From the NCBI GenBank assembly GCA_016522385.1, contig JAEKFU010000274.1:1-5607 (forward strand): a stretch of 5,607 nt of DNA. Reading direction: 5' to 3'. Within the stretch, counting starts at the first letter, position 1. Every line of letters starts with the position of its first letter. The translations under genes were made by a program, and so were the position numbers. Source of the stretch: Pseudomonadota bacterium. GTDB lineage: Bacteria > Pseudomonadota > Alphaproteobacteria > Rhizobiales > Aestuariivirgaceae. The notes under the pieces were generated by a model, which was not told the origin of the DNA, ran no database searches, and worked only from the letters and a program-made list of their open reading frames with translations. Positions 1-5,607 of the stretch are shown in pieces.

Positions 1-901
1 CCAACGTTGATGTAGACCCGGCATGATCATAATCTGGTGCGACCTCCACAAGGTCCACTCCGACAACTTGGCCACGCTTCGTCAAACCATCCAGCAACTC
101 AAGACCTTCATAATAGTTGAAACCACCATGGCTGGGCGTGCCTGTACCCGGCGCAATCGACGGATCAAAACCATCGATGTCGATCGTGACGTAGTACCGC
201 TTGCCTTCCGGAATGCGCTCCAAAACGCCTTCAACGCCCAACTTACGAAATTGCCGAACGGACAGAATGTCAGAACCCATGGATCGCGCCACGTCATAGC
301 CATCCTTAGCGGTCGATGAGACGTTACGAATGCCGATTTGGCTCAATCCCGTTACGTAATCCTTTTCTGCAGCCCGGCGCATTGGATTGCCATGACCAAA
401 TCGCACGCCATGACGTTCATCAACAAAATCAAGATGCGCATCGATCTGAACAATGTGAATTGGCTCCTGATCGTCAAAGGCATTGACACATGGAATGTTG
501 ACCGAATGGTCACCGCCCAGCACCACAGGCATGGCACCTGCCTTGAGGATTTTTCGCACTCCGAACTCGATGTTGGCATGGCTCTTGATAGTGTCGGTAT
601 GGACAATATCTGCATCTCCAATATCCACGACACTTGTGGTTTCCGCCGGTAGATACGTGACGTCGTCTTCGTGGTCATATGCCCCAGCATGTCCAAACGA
701 GAACAAAGTCGATGCTTCTCTTATCGAACGTGGCCCGAAGCGTGCTCCTGTACGAAACTGACAGCCGAAATCGTATGGTGCCCCCATCACGGCGACATCA
801 GTTTGGATCGCGTTCCAATCTTCAACATATGGAAACTTGCCAAAGGTGCAGAGACCAACAAATGGCAGGTTCAACCGTCCGGTTTCATATCCATGTGTCA
901 T
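1..901 (-). CDS. Agmatinase/ureohydrolase-family protein (3' end outside window)
   Basis: Metal-dependent hydrolase of the arginase/agmatinase superfamily, expected to release urea from a guanidino compound in the cytoplasm. I read 300 codons from ATG at 901; the C-terminus lies beyond base 1, and since agmatinases usually run slightly over 300 residues, probably only a short tail is missing. All six binuclear-metal ligands are visible: H132 in GGDHS, D154, H156 and D158 in DAHLD, and D241 and D243 in DIDGFDP, followed by the APGTGTPSHGG signature (250-260). A conserved E286 sits in DLVEVAP. The start is fixed by an in-frame TAG just upstream, with AAAAGG four bases before the ATG. The family call is firm, but the substrate is not: agmatine, guanidinobutyrate, guanidine and other guanidino acids are all possible, and the DAHLDF/FGHGNPMRR stretch differs from E. 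coli SpeB as I recall it. It lies 196 bases downstream of the methyltransferase, so co-transcription is possible but not assured. Confidence 0.88.
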   Translation of the reverse strand, partial: MTHGYETGRLNLPFVGLCTFGKFPYVEDWNAIQTDVAVMGAPYDFGCQFRTGARFGPRSIREASTLFSFGHAGAYDHEDDVTYLPAETTSVVDIGDADIVHTDTIKSHANIEFGVRKILKAGAMPVVLGGDHSVNIPCVNAFDDQEPIHIVQIDAHLDFVDERHGVRFGHGNPMRRAAEKDYVTGLSQIGIRNVSSTAKDGYDVARSMGSDILSVRQFRKLGVEGVLERIPEGKRYYVTIDIDGFDPSIAPGTGTPSHGGFNYYEGLELLDGLTKRGQVVGVDLVEVAPDYDHAGSTSTL

Positions 902-1068
902 GATGCCTTTTCCCTATCCGTTGCAGCCGCAATCAATGGAGACTTGACCGAGACTATATCACCGGTGGGCCCGCTGTTCCGCAGAGTGAATGTTATGGGG
1001 AAACAGATATGCACTTATATCAGGGCAATGGGATGGACGCCCTCATTCCATCACCGTGGTTCATCAAT

Positions 1069-1090
1069 CGCGAGCACCCTGTTGCTCACG
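1069..1090 (-). terminator. Hairpin after the methyltransferase gene
   Basis: Inverted repeat GAGCA (1072-1076) and TGCTC (1083-1087) around a six-base loop, extended by two more pairs after one mismatch. On the minus strand it begins eight bases after the methyltransferase stop codon, the right place for a terminator or an mRNA-end stabilising stem. No run of T follows on the minus strand, so a classic intrinsic terminator is not supported. Downstream genes may still be reached by read-through. Confidence 0.27.
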
Positions 1091-1097
1091 CGGCAGT

Positions 1098-1919
1098 TTA
1101 CATTTTTTGCGGTTCAACCAGGAACAACTCCCTGCGCAAAAGGCCGTCGTTGATCGCAGCGAGCTTTGCACGCCAACCTGCTATGCGCTCCGAGAACTCT
1201 TCCTGCCCAATAATGTTTGCCAGCTCTACTTCTCGTACCTCATCTGCATCCAGCTGGTGTTTACATGAGGCGGCAAAGGAGACAGTTATGTCCTGGTGAT
1301 TGATGACCTTCCACGCCGTTTGATCCAGCATGCTGAAGTAATCGGCATCACTTTCAATGAACTCCGGGCCGTTGTCGACGGCACGGCGGCGCTGCTCCAT
1401 CGATAGCCCTGCGGCGACCGATATTACCGTGAACGCCATGCGTCCAGGGGGACGCATAGTACGTCGGCACGAGGCAAGAACCGAACGCTTGCGCTTGAGA
1501 CAGCACAGCAGGTCGCTGTGACTGATCGCATCAAAACTGTTGTCAGGAAAACAAAGACGCGCGGCGTCAGCAACTACTGTTGTCACCTTATGAGAAATAT
1601 GATCCTTGGCGGCCCTTTCCTCAGCTATTCGAAGGCCGTTCGCGGGTAAATCGACGAGCATCGCCTTACACCGAGTCTTCTTAGCCATATATAAGGCAGG
1701 CCAGCCTGAACCCGCCCCCAGGTCCAGAAGATGCGACTCTGGCCCTAGTTCAAGCGAGGCGATGAGATCATCCGCTTCGGTCCGTGTCGTCCAGCTGTTT
1801 CCCCCATAGTCGCAGCCGCAGACGCTGCGTTCAATGGACAGCATCACCGGCGATTGCGATCTTGCATAGACGTCTTCAAATCGTTTCTTTTGCGCCAATT
1901 CTTCCGGGGTACACCGCAT
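1098..1919 (-). CDS. Class I SAM-dependent methyltransferase
   Basis: A 273-residue soluble protein with a Rossmann-type methyltransferase core of the Methyltransf_11/UbiE-like kind. Motif I (LLDLGAGSG, 64-72) binds S-adenosylmethionine. D90 in MLVDLP, at the end of the second strand, is placed to contact the ribose. A third motif is ADAARLCFPDNSFD (117-130), and SHSDLLCCL (133-141) occupies the usual motif IV region. The C-terminal 100 residues have no recognisable substrate domain, so the acceptor is unknown. ATG at 1919 is preceded by GAAGG (1925-1929) with five-base spacing, a good ribosome binding site. The gene starts 18 bases after the stop codon of the ectC-like remnant, suggesting the two once formed one transcript. 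The neighbours argue for a small-molecule substrate rather than rRNA or quinones, but this is inference. The protein is full length and unbroken. Confidence 0.87.
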   Translation of the reverse strand: MRCTPEELAQKKRFEDVYARSQSPVMLSIERSVCGCDYGGNSWTTRTEADDLIASLELGPESHLLDLGAGSGWPALYMAKKTRCKAMLVDLPANGLRIAEERAAKDHISHKVTTVVADAARLCFPDNSFDAISHSDLLCCLKRKRSVLASCRRTMRPPGRMAFTVISVAAGLSMEQRRRAVDNGPEFIESDADYFSMLDQTAWKVINHQDITVSFAASCKHQLDADEVREVELANIIGQEEFSERIAGWRAKLAAINDGLLRRELFLVEPQKM

Positions 1920-1924
1920 AGTGG

Positions 1925-1929
1925 CCTTC
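1925..1929 (-). promoter_or_regulatory. Ribosome binding site of the methyltransferase gene
   Basis: GAAGG on the minus strand, five bases before the ATG at 1919. It lies between the ectC-like stop codon (1940-1938) and the methyltransferase start, and supports 1919 as the real start. Confidence 0.6.
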
Positions 1930-1937
1930 AGTAGAAC

Positions 1938-2243
1938 TCACCGTGAATTGTCGGCACAATGTACCTCACCACCAGTCAGCGCCGGGAGGAGTGTGCAAAT
2001 AACCCGCATGCCGGAATTGGCCCGGATGCAGTGGCAGCGGTGATCGTTCATGGCGTGCAGAGTCTCAGTCTTAGTACATTGAATGCGACCGATCTCCAGT
2101 TCCTCCAACGTTTCCGCGCCCACAATGCAGTAGCAGACTTCCATACTTGGTGACAAATTACGCTAGTGTGATCGACGCCCCATCCGGACCTTCTGATCGA
2201 TGTCATTAATCTGAATGGCGTTCCGCGCAATAACCCAGACCAA
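1938..2243 (-). pseudogene. ectC: Decayed ectoine synthase (ectC-like) gene
   Basis: Intact EctC is a cupin of about 130 residues that cyclises N-gamma-acetyl-diaminobutyrate to ectoine. On the minus strand, VIARNAIQIND (from 2234) resembles an EctC N-terminus, which usually starts MIVRN. The same frame hits an in-frame TAG at 2165-2163, then resumes with MEVCYCIVG (EctC: LEAVYCI.G), HAMNDHRCHCIRA (EctC: YALDKHDRHYLRA) and LTGGEVH (1979-1959; EctC: LTGxEVH), ending at a TGA at 1940-1938. Of the metal ligands known in EctC, Glu and His are kept and Tyr appears replaced by His. About 30 central residues are missing. A different frame gives RSGWGVDHTSVICH over 2212-2166, like the EctC GMGFSFHxT strand, pointing to frameshifts as well. 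No ATG stands at the expected start: the codon there is GTT, and the only upstream candidate is TTG at 2243. The family match was recognised by eye, without a database search. A downstream 72-codon stretch starting at TTG 2156 could in theory be made, but it would lack the first cupin strands. Confidence 0.72.
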
Positions 2244-2325
2244 TCGCGGTAGTCATTGCTGTTCCGGCAAAATCAACATGATTGCCAGTGGGCCATGGCA
2301 GCGGATACACTCCGGGTCCTGTGCC

Positions 2326-2331
2326 AAGGGA
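2326..2331 (+). promoter_or_regulatory. Ribosome binding site deciding the dioxygenase start
   Basis: AAGGGA, about ten bases before TTG 2342. No comparable purine-rich site precedes the longer alternatives (TTG 2282, GTG 2288). It is the main reason to prefer 2342. Confidence 0.45.
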
Positions 2332-2341
2332 ACGCCTGACA

Positions 2342-3208
2342 TTGAGTAAACTTCATCTCGAACCGCTGCATTCTGATTTTGGCGCCCGCGTTCACGGTAT
2401 CGATCTGTCGTCGGCAATCTTGCAAATCGAACTGGAAGAAGTTTGCGAGCTGATCGATACATACTCGTTTCTCTGCTTTCCGGACCAATCCATGAGCGAC
2501 GATGAGCTGCTCATGTTTACGCGACTCCTGGGTGAACCAGAAGCCGAGCACATAACTCTGGGGCGCACGGGTAAGGCGGTTTATTTCGGTACAGTAGGCA
2601 ATGTTTCAGACGACGGTACAATGAAAGGCAACGATCACCCCAACACGCGCTATCAAACCGGCAATCAGCTCTGGCACGCAGATTCGTCGTTTCGAGAAAG
2701 ACCGTGCAGCTTTACGATCACCCATGCACATGAGGTACCTGGTGAGGGCGGCGCCACCGAGTTCACTAGCGCACGTGCAGCCTATGCGCGACTGCCTCAA
2801 ACACTGCGCGACAGGTTGCAGCCACTCAAGGTTATTCACGACTACGTTTTCTCGCGCAGCCAAGTTGCTCCGGTCGATCCCGCCCATGCTGCATCACTCC
2901 CGCCGGTTGCACACAAGTTGGTCAAGAAGAACCCGCGCAATGGCTGCAGAAACTACTATGTCGGATCGCATGCCCGCTCCGTCGTTGGCTGGTCCGGCAT
3001 CGCAAGCCGTGAATTGATCGATGATCTGATGGCCCGGGCAACGCGCCCAGAAGACATTTATTCACATCAATGGAAAGCCGGAGATACGGTGATCTGGGAC
3101 AATCGCTGCCTGTTGCACCGCGGCACACCCTACGATGCTGACCGCTGGCGTCGAAGGATGCGCCAGACCCGCGTTGCCGGAACTGAGAGCGGCTCCACGC
3201 TCAGTTGA
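2342..3208 (+). CDS. TauD/TfdA-family Fe(II)/2-oxoglutarate dioxygenase
   Basis: Non-heme iron oxygenase that couples 2-oxoglutarate decarboxylation to substrate hydroxylation. Numbered from TTG 2342 (288 residues), the iron triad is H112 and D114 (WHADSSF) plus H259 (LLHRGTPY). R270 and R274 lie 11 and 15 residues after the distal His, the spacing of the 2-oxoglutarate-binding arginines in TauD. The N-terminal LHSDFGARVHGIDLS is typical of the family, and the length matches TfdA (about 287). No ATG is available near the 5' end: the frame is open from TTG 2282, but the region before 2342 (rich in G and P) does not look like family sequence, whereas 2342 has AAGGGA upstream and gives MSKLHLEPL. 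The substrate cannot be read from sequence; taurine, aryloxyacetates, sulfate esters and amino-acid-like acids are all used in this family. It is transcribed divergently from the ectC-like remnant and methyltransferase, so a shared function is possible. Confidence 0.88.
   Translation: MSKLHLEPLHSDFGARVHGIDLSSAILQIELEEVCELIDTYSFLCFPDQSMSDDELLMFTRLLGEPEAEHITLGRTGKAVYFGTVGNVSDDGTMKGNDHPNTRYQTGNQLWHADSSFRERPCSFTITHAHEVPGEGGATEFTSARAAYARLPQTLRDRLQPLKVIHDYVFSRSQVAPVDPAHAASLPPVAHKLVKKNPRNGCRNYYVGSHARSVVGWSGIASRELIDDLMARATRPEDIYSHQWKAGDTVIWDNRCLLHRGTPYDADRWRRRMRQTRVAGTESGSTLS
3181..3206 (+). terminator. Hairpin at the end of the dioxygenase gene
   Basis: Perfect 7-base arms AACTGAG (3181-3187) and CTCAGTT (3200-3206). 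With a two-base bulge the stem extends by CG/CG to leave a six-base loop. The stem covers the last codons and reaches the first base of the TGA stop. Only a short, imperfect T-rich stretch (GTCTTT) follows, so it is a weak intrinsic terminator candidate or an mRNA-end stabilising structure. Confidence 0.35.
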
Positions 3209-3450
3209 GTCTTTGACCTCTAGAGCGTAGGTAAAGATTTAGCTTTTTCCAAGCCGGTTAAGGCCAAATCTGAGTGGCTGTCAAAACCTTGAGCTCGCTA
3301 CGGCGATGAGACGTCGAACCTTGGACTCCGACAGGGCCAGTAGCAGACGAGTCGCTGGAACGACAGGCCGAATCGATGACTGCAATCCCACCTGGCCAAC
3401 AGCATCAAAAAGTTGCGATCATTGGGTGTCCATAGGAGACAGTGACGAAC

Positions 3451-4599
3451 CTACATGCGCTTGGCGACTTCTTCCAGCATCACTTCGGTGGCACCACCGC
3501 CGATCGACTGGACCCGCGCATCGCGCGCCATGCGCTCGATCGCCGCCTCGCGCATATAGCCGAAGCCGCCGTGAAACTGCTGGCAGGTATAGGTGACCTT
3601 GTTGACCAGCTCTCCACACAGCGCTTTGGCCATCGATACTTCCTTGACGCAGTCCTCACCTGCCGCATCGCGTTCGGCGGCATGAAACACCAGCTGACGG
3701 GCAGCGGCGACTTCGGCCTGCAACATGGCCAGGCGCTGGCGGATGACCTGCTTATCCCACAAAGGCGCCCCGAACGCCGAGCGCTCACGCACATAGTCCA
3801 TCGTCAGATCGATTGCCTTTTGCGCCTCGCCCATCGCCTGGGCACCAAGCACGATCCGCTCATTCTGGAAATTCTGCATGACGGCGTAGAAGCCACGGTT
3901 CTCCTCACCCAGCATGGCATCCGCCGGCACCCAGCAAGCATCGAACGACAACTCGGCAGTGTCCGATGACCGCCAGCCCATCTTGTCAAGTCCGCGGCTG
4001 ACGGCAAAACCCTTTGCACCTTTGTCGACGATGAACATCGAGATGCCGCGCGAGCCTTTGGCATGCGGATCGGTTTTGGCAGCCACGAAATAAACATCCG
4101 CCAACTGTCCGTTGGTGATGAACATCTTCGAGCCGTTAAGCACCCAGCCATTACCGGAGCGCTCGGCCCGGGTGCGGATACCGGCGACATCAGACCCGGC
4201 GCCCGGTTCGGTCACGCCGACCGCGGTGATGGTTTCGCCCGACACAATGCCCGGCATGTATTTGTTCTGTTGCTCGTCACTGCCGGCATTGGCCAGATGC
4301 GGTGAGGCCATATCGGTGTGCACCAGCACGGTGATGGCAAACCCGCCAAATGTCGAGCGCCCCAACTCCTCGGCGAACGCCGCCGTCGCCCGTGTATCCA
4401 TTTCCGCGCCGCCGTATCTTTCCGGATAGCGGATACCAAATAAACCCAGGCGCCCCATCTTGCGGAGCACATCGCGCGGCACCGCCCCATCGCGCTCCCA
4501 CTGATCACCATGTGGCATCACCTCTTCGGCGACGAACCGGCGAACCTGATCGCGCAATAGGGCGACTTCCTCGCTACAATCTGCCAACGCAGAATGCAT
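3451..4599 (-). CDS. Acyl-CoA dehydrogenase
   Basis: FAD flavoenzyme that introduces a 2,3 double bond into an acyl-CoA and passes electrons to electron-transfer flavoprotein. Its 382 residues are the usual length for a bacterial member. The N-terminal helical domain spans about 1-120. The middle beta domain carries the FAD/substrate signature VGVTEPGAGSD (127-137), then GSKMFITNG (156-164). The C-terminal helical domain includes RSAFGAPLWDKQVI (273-286) and QFHGGFGYMRE (341-351), ending in GGGATEVM (367-374). At the position of the medium/short-chain catalytic Glu (IYEGTSE) there is G368. E247 in QNERIVLGA instead matches the helix-G Glu used by isovaleryl-CoA and long-chain acyl-CoA dehydrogenases. 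The substrate may therefore be branched or long-chain, but this is not settled. ATG at 4599 has AAAGG eleven bases upstream, overlapping the stop codon of the alcohol dehydrogenase gene; the 14-base gap indicates one operon. Confidence 0.92.
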   Translation of the reverse strand: MHSALADCSEEVALLRDQVRRFVAEEVMPHGDQWERDGAVPRDVLRKMGRLGLFGIRYPERYGGAEMDTRATAAFAEELGRSTFGGFAITVLVHTDMASPHLANAGSDEQQNKYMPGIVSGETITAVGVTEPGAGSDVAGIRTRAERSGNGWVLNGSKMFITNGQLADVYFVAAKTDPHAKGSRGISMFIVDKGAKGFAVSRGLDKMGWRSSDTAELSFDACWVPADAMLGEENRGFYAVMQNFQNERIVLGAQAMGEAQKAIDLTMDYVRERSAFGAPLWDKQVIRQRLAMLQAEVAAARQLVFHAAERDAAGEDCVKEVSMAKALCGELVNKVTYTCQQFHGGFGYMREAAIERMARDARVQSIGGGATEVMLEEVAKRM

Positions 4600-4610
4600 A
4601 TGTTTGACAG

Positions 4611-4615
4611 CCTTT
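4611..4615 (-). promoter_or_regulatory. Ribosome binding site overlapping the upstream stop codon
   Basis: AAAGG on the minus strand, eleven bases before the acyl-CoA dehydrogenase ATG. It shares two bases with the TAA stop (4616-4614) of the alcohol dehydrogenase gene. This arrangement favours translational coupling within one transcript. Confidence 0.5.
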
Positions 4616-5607
4616 AGTAAATCACCACCGAGCGGATGCTCTCACCGGCATGCATCAGGTCGAACGCCTTGTTGATCTCGTCTAGCGAGAGTTTGTGGGT
4701 GATCATTGGATCGATCTGAATTTTGCCGTCCATGTACCAGTCTACGATCTTGGGCACATCGGTGCGGCCGCGCGCGCCACCAAACGCAGTTCCACGCCAC
4801 GACCGGCCGGTAACCAACTGGAATGGCCGCGTGGCGATTTCCTGGCCGGCGCCTGCAACGCCGATAATGATCGATTGCCCCCAGCCCTTGTGAGCACACT
4901 CCAGGGCCACGCGCATGACATTGACATTGCCGATACACTCGAAGGAATAATCGGCGCCGCCACCAGTCAACTCAACCAGATGCGCGACAATGTCACCTTC
5001 AACTTTGTCCGGGTTGACGAAATGGGTCATGCCGAACTTCTTGCCCCAATCCTCCCGTGCCGGATTGAGATCGACACCAACGATCATGTCAGCGCCTGCC
5101 AGCCGGCAGCCCTGGATTACATTGAGCCCGATGCCGCCGAGGCCGAACACCACGCAATTGGAGCCCTCTTCCACTTTGGCCGTGTTGATCACCGCGCCGA
5201 TGCCAGTGGTCACACCACAGCCGATGTAACAGATGTTTTCAAACGGCGCTCTTTCGTTGACCTTGGCAAGCGCGATCTCCGGCAGGACCGTATGATTGGA
5301 AAAGGTCGAGCAGCCCATGTAGTGCAGCACCTTTTCGCCTTTGTAGGAAAACCGGCTAGTGCCGTCCGGCATCACGCCCTGGCCCTGGGTGACCCGGATC
5401 GCCTGGCACAGGTTGGTCTTCGGATGTAGGCAGTACTCACACTCGCGGCATTCCGGCGTATATAGCGGAATGACATGGTCACCGGGCTTGAGCGATTTCA
5501 CACCCGGGCCGACTTCCTGCACGATACCGGCGCCTTCATGACCAAGAATGGCCGGAAATGCACCTTCCGGATCAGCTCCGGACAGGGTGAATTCATCGGT
5601 GTGGCAG
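4614..5607 (-). CDS. frmA: S-(hydroxymethyl)glutathione dehydrogenase / class III alcohol dehydrogenase (5' end outside window)
   Basis: Zinc- and NAD-dependent enzyme that oxidises S-(hydroxymethyl)glutathione, formed spontaneously from formaldehyde and glutathione, to S-formylglutathione; it also reduces S-nitrosoglutathione. The visible 330 residues start at CHTD (5606), with roughly 44 N-terminal residues missing. Numbered from that Cys, catalytic zinc ligands are C1, H23 (GHEGAG) and C130 (GCGVTTG); structural zinc ligands are C53, C56, C59 and C67 in the expected 3-3-8 spacing. R71 corresponds to Arg115, which contacts the glutathione carboxylate in class III enzymes, and D12/E14 lie in GADPEG. 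GLGGIG (155-160) and D179 form the NAD site. The stretches TQGQGVMPDGTSRF and HYMGCSTFSN are characteristic of class III, separating it from classes acting on ethanol. It is the upstream partner of the acyl-CoA dehydrogenase gene. A formylglutathione hydrolase (frmB) would be the expected next enzyme but is not in view. Confidence 0.95.
   Translation of the reverse strand, partial: CHTDEFTLSGADPEGAFPAILGHEGAGIVQEVGPGVKSLKPGDHVIPLYTPECRECEYCLHPKTNLCQAIRVTQGQGVMPDGTSRFSYKGEKVLHYMGCSTFSNHTVLPEIALAKVNERAPFENICYIGCGVTTGIGAVINTAKVEEGSNCVVFGLGGIGLNVIQGCRLAGADMIVGVDLNPAREDWGKKFGMTHFVNPDKVEGDIVAHLVELTGGGADYSFECIGNVNVMRVALECAHKGWGQSIIIGVAGAGQEIATRPFQLVTGRSWRGTAFGGARGRTDVPKIVDWYMDGKIQIDPMITHKLSLDEINKAFDLMHAGESIRSVVIY

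Noticed and set aside
953..958. Minus-strand TATAGT as a -10 element for the ureohydrolase gene
   Set aside because: No acceptable -35 element lies 16-18 bases upstream; a lone hexamer is not enough.
671..1153. Plus-strand open frame of 160 codons across the ureohydrolase start and the following gap
   Set aside because: About half is antisense to the ureohydrolase N-terminal region, with no family resemblance and no convincing ribosome binding site.
3235..3271. Inverted repeat AGATTT/AAATCT in the convergent gap
   Set aside because: Only six contiguous pairs with a large interior and no T-run beside the stem; could be chance.
3427..3441. Imperfect hairpin GTGTCC-ATA-GGAGAC just downstream of the acyl-CoA dehydrogenase stop
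   Set aside because: The stem has a central mismatch and a three-base loop, and the nearest T-run on the minus strand is too far away to call an intrinsic terminator.
3306..3450. Possible coding remnant in the gap between the convergent genes
   Set aside because: Translations in the frames I read resemble no family I know, and the longer open frames continue into antisense of the dehydrogenase.
3442..3969. Plus-strand open frame of 175 codons opposite the acyl-CoA dehydrogenase gene
   Set aside because: It is antisense to conserved C-terminal motifs of the dehydrogenase and has no recognisable domain.
4695..5429. Long plus-strand open frame of 244 codons opposite the alcohol dehydrogenase gene
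   Set aside because: It is antisense to a clearly recognisable class III alcohol dehydrogenase and its translation shows no family features; a codon-bias shadow in GC-rich DNA.

Overview
The window reads as a piece of a proteobacterial chromosome, most likely alphaproteobacterial. That is an inference from protein style: a class III alcohol dehydrogenase next to an acyl-CoA dehydrogenase, a TauD/TfdA-type oxygenase and an ectoine-synthase-like remnant. No rRNA, tRNA, CRISPR array, insertion sequence or phage gene is visible. Both ends cut through genes.

Left block (1 to about 3208): a minus-strand series and one divergent plus-strand gene. On the minus strand, in transcription order, are a decayed ectoine synthase (ectC-like) remnant (about 2243-1938), a class I SAM-dependent methyltransferase (1919-1098) and an agmatinase/ureohydrolase-family enzyme (901 to beyond base 1). 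On the plus strand is a TauD/TfdA-family Fe(II)/2-oxoglutarate dioxygenase (about 2342-3208). A hydroxylase, a guanidino- or amidino-group hydrolase, a methyltransferase and an EctC-like cupin make a plausible small-molecule pathway on an amino-acid-derived (possibly guanidino) compound. The EctC step has been lost. The product is unknown and the pathway is inference.

Middle (3209-3450): a noncoding gap between convergent genes. It holds a hairpin over the end of the dioxygenase gene and other weak inverted repeats, with no recognisable gene.

Right block (3451-5607), visibly more GC-rich: a minus-strand pair, class III alcohol dehydrogenase / S-(hydroxymethyl)glutathione dehydrogenase (running in from beyond 5607, ending at 4614) followed 14 bases later by an acyl-CoA dehydrogenase (4599-3451). 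The tight spacing, with the second gene's ribosome binding site lying over the first gene's stop codon, indicates co-transcription. The first enzyme oxidises the glutathione adduct of formaldehyde; the second is an FAD enzyme of unknown acyl-CoA substrate.

The most interesting items are the ectC-like remnant, still recognisable despite a stop codon and internal loss, and the unusual company it keeps.
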